In this document: one piece after another, positions 1 to 8,114 of the stretch
Numbering within the stretch: position 1 is the stretch's first letter
Layout: the number at the start of each line of letters is the position of its first letter
Assembly: GCA_902388545.1 (NCBI GenBank)
Contig: CABMPS010000005.1
Span: 1 to 27,321, forward strand
Direction: 5' to 3'
DNA from: an uncultured Collinsella sp.
Lineage (GTDB): Bacteria; Actinomycetota; Coriobacteriia; Coriobacteriales; Coriobacteriaceae
Length of the DNA stretch: 27,321 nucleotides
The notes under the pieces: generated by a model
The model's database searches: none
Told to the model about the DNA's origin: nothing
The model's input: only the letters and a program-made list of their open reading frames with translations
Made by a program: the position numbers and the translations under genes

Positions 1-524
1 CAGCACAGCGGGGCGGCATATCCAGCTTGCCTTGCAGCGGCTACGCGAAGAAATGCGCTCGTAGCCTTCGCGTTCGCGCAGAGCATGGCGAAGGGCGTGC
101 CGGTGGGGCTGTAGCCGGTCATGGTGCGGAGCTTGTCCGCGCCGTAGCTCCAGTCGTGGTTGCCCGGCGTGGTCGCGTCGTAGCCGTCTGCATAGAAGGT
201 GTCCATGAGCTCGGCGATGCTCTTGCCCTCGCTCATGGTGGCAAAGGACTGCCCGTGGAAGGTATCGCCCGCATCGAGCAAAAGATCGGGGGCGCTGCTT
301 TGGGCGCTATAGAGAACCGCCAGTCCGTCAAAGCCCACAGCGCCGCTGCCCTTGCTTGCGTTGTAGCTGTACTTGTAGCTGCCGTGGATATCGTTGGTGT
401 GCATGACGGCCACGGAGCCGTCAATAGCGGCGGGCAGGTTCCCCGCGAAAGCGAGGCTTGGGATGCCTGCGAGCGAGCCGGCAAACAACGCGGCGGCTAA
501 CGCAAGGCGGGGGAGTCTTTTCAT
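1..524 (-). CDS. Secreted 5'-nucleotidase / metallophosphatase, N-terminal part (runs off window)
   Basis: This is an open frame of 174 codons read leftward to the window edge without a stop, so only the N-terminus is visible. It opens with a typical Sec signal peptide: MKRLPR, a hydrophobic Ala/Leu stretch, and a likely cut after AFA at residue 27. The calcineurin-like metallophosphoesterase motifs follow in order: a D-x-H metal motif in HTNDIHG (D45, H47), DAGDTFHG (D84, D87), and PGNHDW roughly 30 residues further on. This is the layout of the UshA/5'-nucleotidase family, which hydrolyses nucleotides or other phosphate esters outside the membrane using two metal ions. The ATG at 524 has AGGA seven bases upstream. 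The C-terminal substrate-binding domain and any wall anchor lie outside the window, so the exact substrate cannot be judged. It could also be a 2',3'-cyclic phosphodiesterase of the same family. Confidence 0.85.
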   Translation of the reverse strand, partial: MKRLPRLALAAALFAGSLAGIPSLAFAGNLPAAIDGSVAVMHTNDIHGSYKYSYNASKGSGAVGFDGLAVLYSAQSSAPDLLLDAGDTFHGQSFATMSEGKSIAELMDTFYADGYDATTPGNHDWSYGADKLRTMTGYSPTGTPFAMLCANAKATSAFLRVAAARQAGYAAPLC

Positions 525-588
525 GGCAGTTTCCTTAGTCCTTAGCCAGAAAGTCTGGTTGAATATCGGATTATCGACATCATATGCG

Positions 589-628
589 AAAACCGCCGCA
601 AGGGCGTCTGTCCCTTTGCGGCGGTTTT
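589..628 (-). terminator. Second of two tandem intrinsic terminators after the ABC operon
   Basis: A 13-bp stem (AAAACCGCCGCAA with TTGCGGCGGTTTT) is extended by GGG/CCC across a one-base bulge, with a loop of about 7 bases. In either direction the stem ends in only four T, so it could act bidirectionally. It follows the terminator at 645-683 and precedes the 5'-nucleotidase gene, so it probably insulates that gene from the ABC operon. Confidence 0.7.
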
Positions 629-644
629 GACGTTTGCGCAGATA

Positions 645-683
645 AAACCTGCCAAAATAAACCTGTCCCTTTTTGGTAGGTTT
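645..683 (-). terminator. Intrinsic terminator overlapping the ATPase stop codon
   Basis: The arms AAACCTACCAAAA and TTTTGGCAGGTTT (minus-strand sense) pair at 12 of 13 positions around a 13-base loop and run into TTTTATCT. The ascending arm overlaps the TAA stop of the ATPase gene (682-684). Its position directly at the end of the operon makes it the primary stop signal. Confidence 0.65.
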
Positions 684-1476
684 AGCTCAGCAGCATGCGG
701 TCGTTGGCGAGCTCGCCGCCCGAGACCTCCTCGAACTTCTGCAGCAGGTCGGCTACGGTGAGCGACTTCTTCTCGTCGCCGGCCACGTCGTAGATCACAT
801 GGCCCTCGTGCATCATGATCAGACGGTTGCCCAGACGGATAGCGTCATTCATGTTGTGCGTAACCATGAGCGTGGTCAGATGGTTTTCGTCGACAATCTC
901 CTCGGTCAGATTGAGCACCTTAGAGGCGGTCTTGGGGTCGAGTGCCGCGGTGTGCTCGTCGAGCAGCAGCAAGCGCGGCTTGGTGAGCGTGGCCATGAGC
1001 AGCGTGAGTGCCTGGCGCTGGCCACCCGAAAGCAGGCCGACCTTGGCGTTGAGGCGCGTGTCCAGGCCAAGGTCCAGGCGCTTGAGCAACTCAACGTACT
1101 CGTCCTTCTCGGCCTTGGTGACGCCCCACGAAAGGCCGCGACGCTGGCCGCGACGCTTGGCGAGGGCCAAGTTCTCGGCAATCTGCATGTCGGCTGCGGT
1201 GCCGCGCATGGGATCCTGGAACACGCGGCCCAGGTACTTGGCGCGCTGCGACTCGCTCAGGCGCGAGATGTCGGTGCCGTCGAGCTCGATAACGCCCGAA
1301 TCGAGCGGATATACGCCGGCAATCATGTTGAGCAGCGTGGATTTGCCGGCGCCGTTGCCGCCGATCACAGTTACAAAGTCGCCGTCGTTGAGGGTAAGGT
1401 CGACGCCGGTGAGCGCGCGCTTCTCGGTGACGGTGCCCTTGTTAAAGGTCTTCTTGACGTGCGAGAGCTTAAGCAT
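682..1476 (-). CDS. ABC transporter ATP-binding protein, tryptophan/tyrosine-type importer
   Basis: A 264-residue ABC ATPase that powers the permease encoded just upstream. Visible motifs in order: Walker A GGNGAGKST (39-47), Q-loop Q87, signature LSGGQ (149-153), Walker B LLLLDEHTAALD (169-180, with the catalytic Glu present as DE), and the H-loop histidine in VTHNM (H207). A frame open further upstream would allow a start at 1557, but the ATG at 1476 has GGGAG nine bases before it and begins with the usual MLKLSHVKK, so it is preferred. That start overlaps the permease stop by 8 bases, which implies translational coupling. The family (COG1101 type) is usually annotated as part of putative tryptophan/tyrosine transport systems. 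The substrate is inferred from family only. Confidence 0.9.
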   Translation of the reverse strand: MLKLSHVKKTFNKGTVTEKRALTGVDLTLNDGDFVTVIGGNGAGKSTLLNMIAGVYPLDSGVIELDGTDISRLSESQRAKYLGRVFQDPMRGTAADMQIAENLALAKRRGQRRGLSWGVTKAEKDEYVELLKRLDLGLDTRLNAKVGLLSGGQRQALTLLMATLTKPRLLLLDEHTAALDPKTASKVLNLTEEIVDENHLTTLMVTHNMNDAIRLGNRLIMMHEGHVIYDVAGDEKKSLTVADLLQKFEEVSGGELANDRMLLS

Positions 1477-2392
1477 CTGCCTCATCTCCCTTCGTGTAGG
1501 AGCTGCGGAGCTTATAGCGCTCCCAAACCACGGGCACGCACAGGGCCACGGCGACAATCACAGCAGAGAGCAGTTTCATGTCGTTGGCGTCCATGCCCAG
1601 CTGCAGCACGATGGCGCGGATGAGGAAGTACACCACGGAGCCAAAGACGGCGGAGGCCAGACGGACGGAGAACTGCGTGAGACCGCCGGGCAGCAGGCGG
1701 CCGAGCACCTCGCCGATGACGATGGCGGCAAGACCGATAACGATGGCGCCGGTGCCCATGCCAATGTCGGCATACTTCTGGCTCTGGCAGATGAGCGCAC
1801 CCGAAAGGCCAATGAGGGCGTTGGAGAGCACGAGGGCGATCATTTTGGTGGTGTTGGTGTTAACGCCCAGGGCGCGGATCATGTACTCGTTGTTGCCGGT
1901 GGCACGCAGTGCCGAGCCGATCTCGGTGCCAAAGAACCAGTACAGGATGGCGACGATGGCCACGGCCAGCACGATGCCTAGGATAATGGCAACAGTGGAC
2001 TGCGGCAGGCCCGTCATGTTGCTGACAGACGAGAAGATGGTGCCTTTGGCAAGGATGGGCGTATTGGACTTGCCCATGATGCGTAGGTTGATGGACCACA
2101 GGCTGATCTGGGTGAGGATTCCGGCGAGGATTGCGGGAATCTCAAAGACGGTGGTCAAGATGCCCGTGACGGCGCCCGCGATGGCGCCGGCGCACATGCC
2201 GGCCAGCACGGCGAGCAAGGGGTCAACGTTATTGTTGACGATGAGCACGGCGCAGACACAGCCGCCGAGGGCAAAGCTGCCGTCGCAGGTCATATCGGGG
2301 ATGTCGAGCAGACGGAACGTGATAAACACGCCAAGCACCATGATGCCCCAGAGGACGCCCTGCGAAACGGCGCCCTGCAATGCAATGAGCAT
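1469..2392 (-). CDS. ABC transporter permease, tryptophan/tyrosine-type importer
   Basis: A 307-residue, strongly hydrophobic protein with about eight predicted membrane segments. The N-terminal stretch around GVFITFRLLDIPDMTCDGSF and a later segment around SNALIGLSGALICQSQ are characteristic of the COG4120 permease family, distant relatives of LivH/LivM. It forms the membrane channel for the adjacent binding protein and ATPase. The ATG at 2392 is preceded by AGGAGG at a spacing of 8. It sits between the binding protein (204 bases upstream, with a stem-loop between) and the ATPase (8-base overlap). The C-terminus ends in a short charged tail (KGDEADA). No truncation is apparent. Confidence 0.9.
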   Translation of the reverse strand: MLIALQGAVSQGVLWGIMVLGVFITFRLLDIPDMTCDGSFALGGCVCAVLIVNNNVDPLLAVLAGMCAGAIAGAVTGILTTVFEIPAILAGILTQISLWSINLRIMGKSNTPILAKGTIFSSVSNMTGLPQSTVAIILGIVLAVAIVAILYWFFGTEIGSALRATGNNEYMIRALGVNTNTTKMIALVLSNALIGLSGALICQSQKYADIGMGTGAIVIGLAAIVIGEVLGRLLPGGLTQFSVRLASAVFGSVVYFLIRAIVLQLGMDANDMKLLSAVIVAVALCVPVVWERYKLRSSYTKGDEADA

Positions 2393-2496
2393 GCTTCATA
2401 CCTCCTAGGATAGGGTGGACACGTGATTTTCCATAATAGCGGTACCAATGCATAAAAGAGCGGCGGACGGATGTTTTGTCTCATCCGAAACAAGCA

Positions 2497-2525
2497 GGGC
2501 GAACGCCGGTCTTTAGCGTTCGCCC
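2497..2525 (-). promoter_or_regulatory. Intercistronic stem-loop between binding protein and permease genes
   Basis: A perfect 10-bp stem, GGGCGAACGC with GCGTTCGCCC, and a 9-base loop. It lies in the 204-base gap after the binding-protein gene. There is no clean T-tract on the minus strand, so it is not a convincing terminator. By analogy with other binding-protein operons it may stabilise the upstream mRNA 3' end or partly stop transcription, giving more binding protein than permease. That role is inference. Confidence 0.5.
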
Positions 2526-2596
2526 CAAGGACTCAGATATTGAATAACGCGGCTGTGACGCGCGTGCGGGCCCTAGACGCGTTCCCGCGCATGGCG

Positions 2597-3577
2597 CTAC
2601 TCGTCCAGAGCGGAAAGGTCGATGCCTAGGGCCTCGGCCATCTCGTCGTTCTTGAAGACGACCAGGTCCTTGCTCGAGAGGTGCTTGATCGGCATATCCT
2701 CGGGCTTGGCCTCGCCCTTCAGGATCTTAACGGCCATCTCGCCCGCGGTGTAGCCCAGGTCCTTATAGTTGATGGAGAGGGTGAACAGGCCGCCGGCCAT
2801 GCACATACCCTCCTCGCCGGTCACGAAGGGGAGCTTATTCTCCTTGCAGATCTGGCCGACCTGCGAAGCGCCCGCGGCGATGGTGTTGTCAGTGGGGGAG
2901 TACAGCGCGTCGACCTTGCCCACGGCAGACTCGACGACGGACTGAATCTCGTTGGAGCTCGAGACGGTGAAGTCGGTGTACTCGAGGCCCAGCTTGTCGA
3001 GCTCCTTCTTGGCGGCCTTGATCTGGACGTCGGAGTTGGACTCGGCGGTGCAGTAGAGCAGGCCGACCTTTTTAACGTCGGGCAGGACCTTCTGCATCAT
3101 CTCGAGTTGCTCGGCGACCGGGGTGAGGTCGGAAGCGCCCGTGACGTTGGTCCCGGGCTTGTCGTTGTCCTGGACCAGGCCGGAGGCGGCGTAGTCGGTG
3201 ATGGCACAGCCCACGATGGGGATATCGGCCGTGGCGCCGGCGGCAGCCTGCGCGGCGGGCGTGGCGATGGCATAAATCAGGCTGACGTTGTCGCCCACAA
3301 ACTTGTCGGCAATGGACTTACACGTGGACTGGTCGTTCTGGGCGTTCTTCTGGTCGATCTTGACCTTAAGGCCGCTCTCCTTGATGGCCTTGACAAAGCC
3401 GTCGTTGGCGGCATCGAGTGCGGAGTGCTCGGTGAGCTGCAGAACGCCGATGGTGTAGTCTGAACCGGCGGCAGCAGAGCCGGAACCAGAGTTGCCGCCG
3501 CATCCGGCGAGCGGGGCGAGCGCGAGCAGGCCGGCGGAGACCAGAAGGCTCCTGCGGCTGATGGTGATGTCCTTCAT
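2597..3577 (-). CDS. ABC transporter substrate-binding lipoprotein (tryptophan/tyrosine-type)
   Basis: A 326-residue extracytoplasmic solute-binding protein. The N-terminus has a lipobox LAGC with the lipidated cysteine at residue 26, followed by a Gly/Ser-rich linker, so it should be tethered to the outer face of the membrane. The segment SRRSLL at residues 7-12 resembles a twin-arginine signal, so export as a Tat lipoprotein is possible. The mature part has the periplasmic-binding-protein type 1 look of COG2984 (TIGVLQLTEHSALDAANDGF near the start, then alternating beta-alpha units). It is the first gene of the importer cassette, with a promoter about 65 bases upstream and a GGGGG ribosome site. 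The amino-acid substrate is inferred from family annotation; the ligand residues cannot be read by eye. Confidence 0.9.
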   Translation of the reverse strand: MKDITISRRSLLVSAGLLALAPLAGCGGNSGSGSAAAGSDYTIGVLQLTEHSALDAANDGFVKAIKESGLKVKIDQKNAQNDQSTCKSIADKFVGDNVSLIYAIATPAAQAAAGATADIPIVGCAITDYAASGLVQDNDKPGTNVTGASDLTPVAEQLEMMQKVLPDVKKVGLLYCTAESNSDVQIKAAKKELDKLGLEYTDFTVSSSNEIQSVVESAVGKVDALYSPTDNTIAAGASQVGQICKENKLPFVTGEEGMCMAGGLFTLSINYKDLGYTAGEMAVKILKGEAKPEDMPIKHLSSKDLVVFKNDEMAEALGIDLSALDE

Positions 3578-3640
3578 ATCATTACCCCCAGTATAAAAAT
3601 GGCTGGAAACACTGCACTGGGACAGAGTGCAAGTGGGACT

Positions 3641-3668
3641 ATAGTAGCGCTGATGTCCATTTTTACAA
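3641..3668 (-). promoter_or_regulatory. Candidate promoter of the amino-acid ABC operon
   Basis: On the minus strand TTGTAA (3663-3668) and TACTAT (3641-3646) are separated by 16 bases. A 6-bp hairpin, TGCACT/AGTGCA (3613-3631), lies just downstream in the would-be leader. I looked for a T-box specifier or its conserved anti-terminator bulge here and saw none. Confidence 0.5.
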
Positions 3669-3737
3669 CAGCCTGGCGGGTTTTTTAATACAGAATCGGA
3701 TGGGCGGTACGGGTAGTCGAATGGGCGGCGGAGGGTC

Positions 3738-4523
3738 TTATGCGGCGGAGGAGGCGTCGTCCTCGTCCAGGGCGGCGAAGAGCTTCTTGCCGTCGAGGAG
3801 ACGTGTGGTGACGTTTCTCATGCGGCCGATCTCTACGGTACGCAACGTGTCATCGGCGCCTCGCGCGTCATAGACCGTTCCCAGCAAATACGAGATGCCG
3901 TCTCGTTGCTTGATGGCAAAGGGCCGGAGTGTCATCCGCGCCACTTCGACCTCTCCGCGTGCCGTGACACTCGAAATATCAAAACTCACCGTGGTTCCGT
4001 GGTCGATGGCCTGCTCGATGAGCTCGCAGGCATCGATGCGCTTGACGGGCGTGCGTGTGGCCTTGGTGGATTTGCCGTCTGCGCTTGGAGCAGGCTCGGG
4101 CGCATCGAGGTAGCCGCGAACGTCGGCACTCGCCATGGCAACCAGGTGCTGCGCCATGCTTTTTCGAATGGCGATGGGTGTAGAGCGGTTGCGCATGACC
4201 ATGCCGTGGAGCCGGATGATCTCTTCGTCGGTGAGCGGACGGGTCAAGAGCCGATAACCCACGCCGCGCTTGTACTCAATTTCGTATCCGGCATGGCGAA
4301 GTGCGGAGATGGCGGTGTAGATGCTGCCCCGCGCCGCCGAGATGGGCATGCGGGCGGGGTCGTCGGGATGGGCGAGGCGCCGGATCAACTCATCGGAAAG
4401 CATGGCCTTGTCCTCGCCGGTGTTTTCGCTTAATAGTTGCAAGATACGAACGGCGCGATAGGCTGCCATCGAGGCGGCGCCCCTCGTCGTGGTCTCGTAA
4501 GTTTCAACAGCGGTTTCGGTCAT
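3738..4523 (-). CDS. WYL-domain transcriptional regulator
   Basis: A 261-residue cytoplasmic regulator. Residues ~20-95 look like a winged-helix DNA-binding part (RAVRILQLL, then ARGSIYTAISALRHAGYEIE and KRGVGYRLL). Residues ~165-250 look like a WYL ligand-sensing domain, although the eponymous Trp-Tyr-Leu is degenerate (SYLLGTVYD). A GTG at 4532 keeps the same frame, but AAGGA is one base from it and ten bases from the ATG at 4523, so I prefer the ATG. The gene lies head-to-tail directly upstream of the amino-acid ABC operon, with 160 bases between them that hold that operon's promoter. Regulation of that operon is therefore plausible but unproven. Confidence 0.8.
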   Translation of the reverse strand: MTETAVETYETTTRGAASMAAYRAVRILQLLSENTGEDKAMLSDELIRRLAHPDDPARMPISAARGSIYTAISALRHAGYEIEYKRGVGYRLLTRPLTDEEIIRLHGMVMRNRSTPIAIRKSMAQHLVAMASADVRGYLDAPEPAPSADGKSTKATRTPVKRIDACELIEQAIDHGTTVSFDISSVTARGEVEVARMTLRPFAIKQRDGISYLLGTVYDARGADDTLRTVEIGRMRNVTTRLLDGKKLFAALDEDDASSAA

Positions 4524-4640
4524 GGCGCCCACGTCCTTTCCGTTTTGGGTGGCGACGGTATGGAGCCTAGGACGCGGGGCTTTCCCAGGGGTGCAGGACG
4601 CCCTGGGCGGTCGGTAGCCGTCGGCAAGCGGCGGGTCGAG

Positions 4641-4703
4641 TTTTCAACAGCCCTGCCCAACTGACCAAAAACTTGCCAAAAGCTTGACGGATGCTGTTGA
4701 AAA
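4641..4703. repeat. Inverted repeat between asnS terminator and WYL gene
   Basis: An 11-base arm TTTTCAACAGC (4641-4651) is perfectly complementary to GCTGTTGAAAA (4693-4703), with 41 bases between. The interior contains two near-copies of a CAAAA-x-CTTG-like motif (ACAAAAACTTG- and CCAAAAGCTTG-like). The right arm overlaps the T-tract of the asnS terminator. The same TTTCAACAGC string appears once more at about 4502 inside the WYL gene. A second small palindrome CCCAGGG/CCCTGGG lies at 4584-4607. These sit where the WYL gene's promoter and operator should be. Function unknown. Confidence 0.5.
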
Positions 4704-4732
4704 AAGCGCCCCTCGGCTTGCCGAGAGGCGCT
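4699..4732 (-). terminator. Intrinsic terminator of asnS
   Basis: Minus-strand hairpin AGCGCCTCTCGG-CAAG-CCGAGGGGCGCT, with a stem of about 12 bp (one wobble or mismatch), followed immediately by TTTTTT. It begins about 40 bases after the asnS stop codon. Confidence 0.85.
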
Positions 4733-4772
4733 GGCGTGATGCGCTGGAACGCGTTTGGTGGCGCTGTGGCGA

Positions 4773-6176
4773 TTAGAAGTCGGCGTTGCCCACGGTGCGC
4801 GGGTGCGGCAGGACGTCGCGGATGTTGCCCACACCGGTCAGATACATGACCAAGCGCTCGAAGCCCAGACCGTAGCCGGCGTGCTTGCAGGAACCGTAGC
4901 GGCGCAGGTCAAGGTAGTACTTGTACTGCTCGGGATTCATGCCTAGGTCCTTGATGCGGGCCTCGAGCAGATCCAGGCGCTCCTCGCGCTGGGAGCCGCC
5001 GATAATCTCGCCGATGCCCGGCACCAGACAGTCGGCGGCGGCGACGGTCTTGCCGTCCTCGTTCATGCGCATGTAGAACGCCTTGATCTCGGCCGGGTAG
5101 TCGGTCACAAAAGTCGGTCGCTTAAAGTGCTCCTCGGTCAGGAAGCGCTCGTGCTCGGTCTGCAGGTCGATGCCCCAGCTCACGGGATAGTCAAACTTGT
5201 GACCGGCGGCGACGGCCTGCTCCAGGATTCCGACGGCCTCGGTATAGGTGACGCGGGCAAAGTCGGAGTTTGCCACGTGGTCCAGGCGCTCGAGCAGACC
5301 CTTGTCCACAAACTTGTTGAGCATATTGAGCTCGTCGGGGCAGGTTGCCATGACGTCCTTAAGGACGTACTTGAGCATGGCCTCGGCGTTGTCCATGTAG
5401 TCGTTCAGATCGGCAAAGGCCATCTCGGGCTCGATCATCCAAAACTCGGCGGCGTGGCGCGTGGTGTTGGAGTTTTCGGCGCGGAAGGTGGGGCCAAAGG
5501 TGTACACGTCGCCAAAGGCCATGGCGAAGTTCTCGGCGTTGAGCTGGCCGGATACGGTAAGGCTCGCGTGCTTTCCAAAGAAGTCCTGGCTCCAGTCAAC
5601 CTCGCCGGATTCGGTGAGGGGCGGATTTTTGGGGTCGAGCGTGGTCACGCGGAACATCTCGCCGGCGCCCTCGCAATCACTCGTGGTGATGATAGGGGTG
5701 TTGACGTAGACAAAGCCCTGCTCCTGGAAGAAGCGGTGGATGGCGGCAGCCGCGACAGAACGGATGCGGAACACGGCGCGGAACAGGTTGGTGCGCGGGC
5801 GCAGGTGCTGTTGGGTGCGCAGGAACTCGACGGTTGCGCGCTTCTTCTGCAGCGGGTAATCCGGGGCGCTGACGCCCTCGACCTCAATGGAGGTGGCAGA
5901 AAGCTCGAAAGGCTGGGGCGCATCGGGGGTCAGCTTGACGGTGCCGGTGCAAATGAGTGCGGCCGAGACGTTTTGATGGGCGATCTCGTCGTAGTTGTCG
6001 AGTGCCTCGCGGTTCATGACGACTTGCAGGTCGCGGAAGCAGCTGCCGTCGTTGAGCGTGACAAAGCCAAAGTTCTTCATGTCGCGGACGGACTTGACCC
6101 AGCCGGCGACGGTGACGGTCTGGCCGCCGAGCGACTCGGCATCGGCATAGAGCTGCGCGATTTTGGTGCGGTTCAC
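4773..6176 (-). CDS. asnS: Asparagine--tRNA ligase
   Basis: Class II aminoacyl-tRNA synthetase that charges tRNA-Asn with asparagine in the cytoplasm. The OB-fold anticodon-binding domain occupies residues ~15-105 ([19 protein letters not shown]). The catalytic domain follows, with motif 2 starting [11 protein letters not shown] (231 on) and motif 3 GYGLGFERL (434-442). The frame is open far upstream (to 6392), but I place the start at GTG 6176: GGGAGG lies four bases before it, the protein then begins NRTKIAQLY as expected, and the length is 467 residues, matching the usual ~466. The alternative ATG codons at 6188 and 6212 have poorer ribosome sites. It is a single-gene unit with its own terminator. 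A TAGAAT hexamer at 6223-6228 (minus sense) could be the -10. A dedicated AsnRS means Asn-tRNA can be made directly. Confidence 0.96.
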   Translation of the reverse strand: MNRTKIAQLYADAESLGGQTVTVAGWVKSVRDMKNFGFVTLNDGSCFRDLQVVMNREALDNYDEIAHQNVSAALICTGTVKLTPDAPQPFELSATSIEVEGVSAPDYPLQKKRATVEFLRTQQHLRPRTNLFRAVFRIRSVAAAAIHRFFQEQGFVYVNTPIITTSDCEGAGEMFRVTTLDPKNPPLTESGEVDWSQDFFGKHASLTVSGQLNAENFAMAFGDVYTFGPTFRAENSNTTRHAAEFWMIEPEMAFADLNDYMDNAEAMLKYVLKDVMATCPDELNMLNKFVDKGLLERLDHVANSDFARVTYTEAVGILEQAVAAGHKFDYPVSWGIDLQTEHERFLTEEHFKRPTFVTDYPAEIKAFYMRMNEDGKTVAAADCLVPGIGEIIGGSQREERLDLLEARIKDLGMNPEQYKYYLDLRRYGSCKHAGYGLGFERLVMYLTGVGNIRDVLPHPRTVGNADF

Positions 6177-6288
6177 GTATCCTCCCATAACGGTTGAATG
6201 ATAGTTATCCATACAGTTCGATATTCTAGCAGCTCGGCTCATTTGGGCTATACAGATAAGGCATTGGCGGGATGGTTTTTCAAACGAA

Positions 6289-6320
6289 AAGCGCCCGCGG
6301 CCAAATGGTCGCGGGCGCTT
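6289..6320 (-). terminator. Intrinsic terminator of the EIIA gene
   Basis: Stem GCGCCCGCG/CGCGGGCGC extended by AA/TT. On the minus strand it ends in CGCTTTTCGTTT. It lies 38 bases beyond the EIIA stop and separates that gene from asnS. Confidence 0.8.
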
Positions 6321-6357
6321 GACGAGGTGCCTTTTGGCTGTGTGGCGCGGGGCCTGG

Positions 6358-6921
6358 CTACTTGGTCTTGGCAACCAGCAGCGGATCGCCAAGCTTGACG
6401 AGCGGATTGCCGCCGATAAGCGTGCCAGACTCGCCGACGTGGTCGATGCTCTTGAGGCGGTCGAGCTCGGAGATGATGACGGTCACGATGTCCTCGTGAC
6501 CGGCGGCCTTAATAGCGTCGCGGTCGAAGCTGATGAGCGGCTGGCCGGCCTTGACCGTGTCGCCCATCTCGACAAAGCGGGCAAAACCCTTGCCGTTCAT
6601 TTCCACGGTGCCCAGGCCAACATGGATGAACACGCGCAGGCCGTCCTCGGTGATCATGCCGATGGAGTGGTTGGTGACGGTGGTGGCGCCGATGCGGCCG
6701 TTGGCGGGCGCATAGATGGTGTCGGTAATGGGCTCGATGCCGTAGCCCTGACCGAGCATACCCGAGGCGATGGTCTCGTCGGGGATCTCGTCCAGATTGA
6801 CGAGCACGCCGTTGACCGGGGCATAGATGACGCCTTCGCGGGTGGCGAAGCTTGCTGAGGGCGGAACGGACGCCTCGCCCGACGAAGTGAACGTGGACTT
6901 GAGCGAATCGAGCAGACCCAT
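6358..6921 (-). CDS. PTS glucose-type EIIA domain protein (stand-alone)
   Basis: A 187-residue soluble phosphocarrier of the sugar phosphotransferase system, EIIA-Glc (Crr) family. The phosphorylated histidine is H100 in [10 protein letters not shown], and the helper histidine is H85 in TNHSIGMI. They are 15 residues apart, as are H75 and H90 in E. coli Crr. The family signature IYAPANGRI and the C-terminal hydrophobic strand are also present. The ATG at 6921 has GGAGG five bases upstream; an in-frame TTG four codons earlier lies next to no ribosome site and is rejected. No EIIB/EIIC gene is adjacent, so it probably serves membrane components encoded elsewhere, or regulates carbon use. The first ~25 residues are a Ser/Ala/Pro-rich leader not present in E. 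coli Crr. Confidence 0.9.
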   Translation of the reverse strand: MGLLDSLKSTFTSSGEASVPPSASFATREGVIYAPVNGVLVNLDEIPDETIASGMLGQGYGIEPITDTIYAPANGRIGATTVTNHSIGMITEDGLRVFIHVGLGTVEMNGKGFARFVEMGDTVKAGQPLISFDRDAIKAAGHEDIVTVIISELDRLKSIDHVGESGTLIGGNPLVKLGDPLLVAKTK

Positions 6922-6972
6922 GGTTGCCTCCAACGTATCAAGCGCGCATATCGCACGCGTGTAATGAAGCCG

Positions 6973-7063
6973 GAAACGTTTCGTAGGTGTTTCCCGGCAC
7001 GGTCAGCGTCCTTATTTTACGCTGTGAAACGATAGCGCTGAGCTGCGATTATGTGATATATCA
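6973..7063. promoter_or_regulatory. Divergent control region between EIIA and hydrolase genes
   Basis: The 246 bases between two divergent genes hold a perfect 10-base palindrome GAAACGTTTC (6973-6982), which resembles LacI/CcpA-family half-site pairs. A TAAAAT hexamer on the minus strand (7014-7019) could be the EIIA -10, placing the palindrome in its early transcribed region as a possible roadblock. A second perfect palindrome TGATATATCA (7054-7063) could overlap a rightward promoter. I could not find convincing -35 elements, so both assignments are weak. Confidence 0.35.
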
Positions 7064-7167
7064 GTTGAAGGGGAACTTATTGCGGGAGTGTTTCTGCGCC
7101 GTGGGCCCAACTGGGGTACGCTTGAGAGTGAAAAAAGTGCGCACGAATTGCGCGAAGGGAGCACCAA

Positions 7168-8067
7168 TTGATTATCGAGAGCCATGCGCTGTGGGGCGAG
7201 GAGCCGACCGAGGAATACCCGGCGACGTTTACCTATTTGGGTGCCGAGCCACTGCCCGACAAGCCAAATGGTCGTCGCCCGGCAGTGATTATCTGCGGCG
7301 GAGGCGGGTTTACGCACATCGCTCCGCATGAGCAGGATCCGGTGGCATTTGCGTTTTTGGACCGCGGCTACCAGGCCTTTGTGCTCAACTATGTGACGAG
7401 TGGCACGGGCGACGTGAGTTTTCCGCACCCGCAGGCCGATCTCGCCAAGATGGTCGCCACGGTGCGTGCGAACGCCGACGAGTGGCATGTCGATCCCAAG
7501 CGCGTGTGCGTCGTGGGATTCTCGGCGGGCGGCATGATCTGCGCTTCGCTGGCAACGCAGTGGAAGACAGGTCCCTTTGCGGCGCTTGCCGGGGCGCGTC
7601 CGGACGATATCCGTCCCGACGCCGTGGTGCTGGGCTATCCGTTGCTCGACCTTGCCTATGTGCGCGATATGCAGACGCGCGACCCGCGCATCGACCTGCG
7701 CGTGCCCAAGACGGGTGGCAAGACGGGGCGCGATTTGCTCAACGACTATCTGTCGATGGTGACGGGCGGCGAGGCGACCGATGAGCACCTGGCCGACATT
7801 TGCCCTACCACGCACGTTTCGCGCCAGATGCCCCCGACCTTTGTGTGGGGCGTTTCGGACGACAAGACGGCGCCGGTCGCGCAGGTCTACCCGTTTGCGC
7901 AGCGCATGGCCGAGGAGGGTGTTGCATGCGAGATGCACGTCTTTGACCAGGGTGGCCACGGCCTTTCGCTCGGCAACGCCAATACCGCGGTCGACAACGA
8001 GGACAAGCAGGTTTCCGTCCGTCCCTGGATCCGCCTGGCCTTCCGCTTCCTGGAACGCCATATGTAA
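7168..8067 (+). CDS. Alpha/beta hydrolase, carbohydrate-esterase-like (BD-FAE/acetylxylan esterase type)
   Basis: A 299-residue protein with no signal peptide, so cytoplasmic. It shows the alpha/beta-hydrolase order: an oxyanion-hole region AVIICGGGGFTHI (39-51), the nucleophile elbow GFSAGG with Ser119, the acid Asp231 in WGVSDDKTAP, and the base His264 in DQGGHGLSLG. This pattern is typical of small esterases that remove acetyl or feruloyl groups from oligosaccharides or hydrolyse similar esters; the true substrate is not evident. The start must be TTG at 7168: GGGAG lies six bases before it and no in-frame ATG follows until well into the protein. It is followed 47 bases later by a small gene on the same strand. 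Confidence 0.85.
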   Translation: MIIESHALWGEEPTEEYPATFTYLGAEPLPDKPNGRRPAVIICGGGGFTHIAPHEQDPVAFAFLDRGYQAFVLNYVTSGTGDVSFPHPQADLAKMVATVRANADEWHVDPKRVCVVGFSAGGMICASLATQWKTGPFAALAGARPDDIRPDAVVLGYPLLDLAYVRDMQTRDPRIDLRVPKTGGKTGRDLLNDYLSMVTGGEATDEHLADICPTTHVSRQMPPTFVWGVSDDKTAPVAQVYPFAQRMAEEGVACEMHVFDQGGHGLSLGNANTAVDNEDKQVSVRPWIRLAFRFLERHM

Positions 8068-8114
8068 AAGTAGACTACTTGCCCGTTTCAAAAAGTCTGC
8101 TTAGAGGAGGAGCC

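Noticed and set aside
3578..3737. A T-box riboswitch controlling the tryptophan/tyrosine-type importer
   Set aside because: The leader is short and shows no T-box sequence or specifier stem; only a 6-bp hairpin is present.
7012..8091. A 359-codon minus-strand frame opposite the alpha/beta hydrolase
   Set aside because: The sense frame has a full catalytic triad and a ribosome site; this one has neither domain nor good start.
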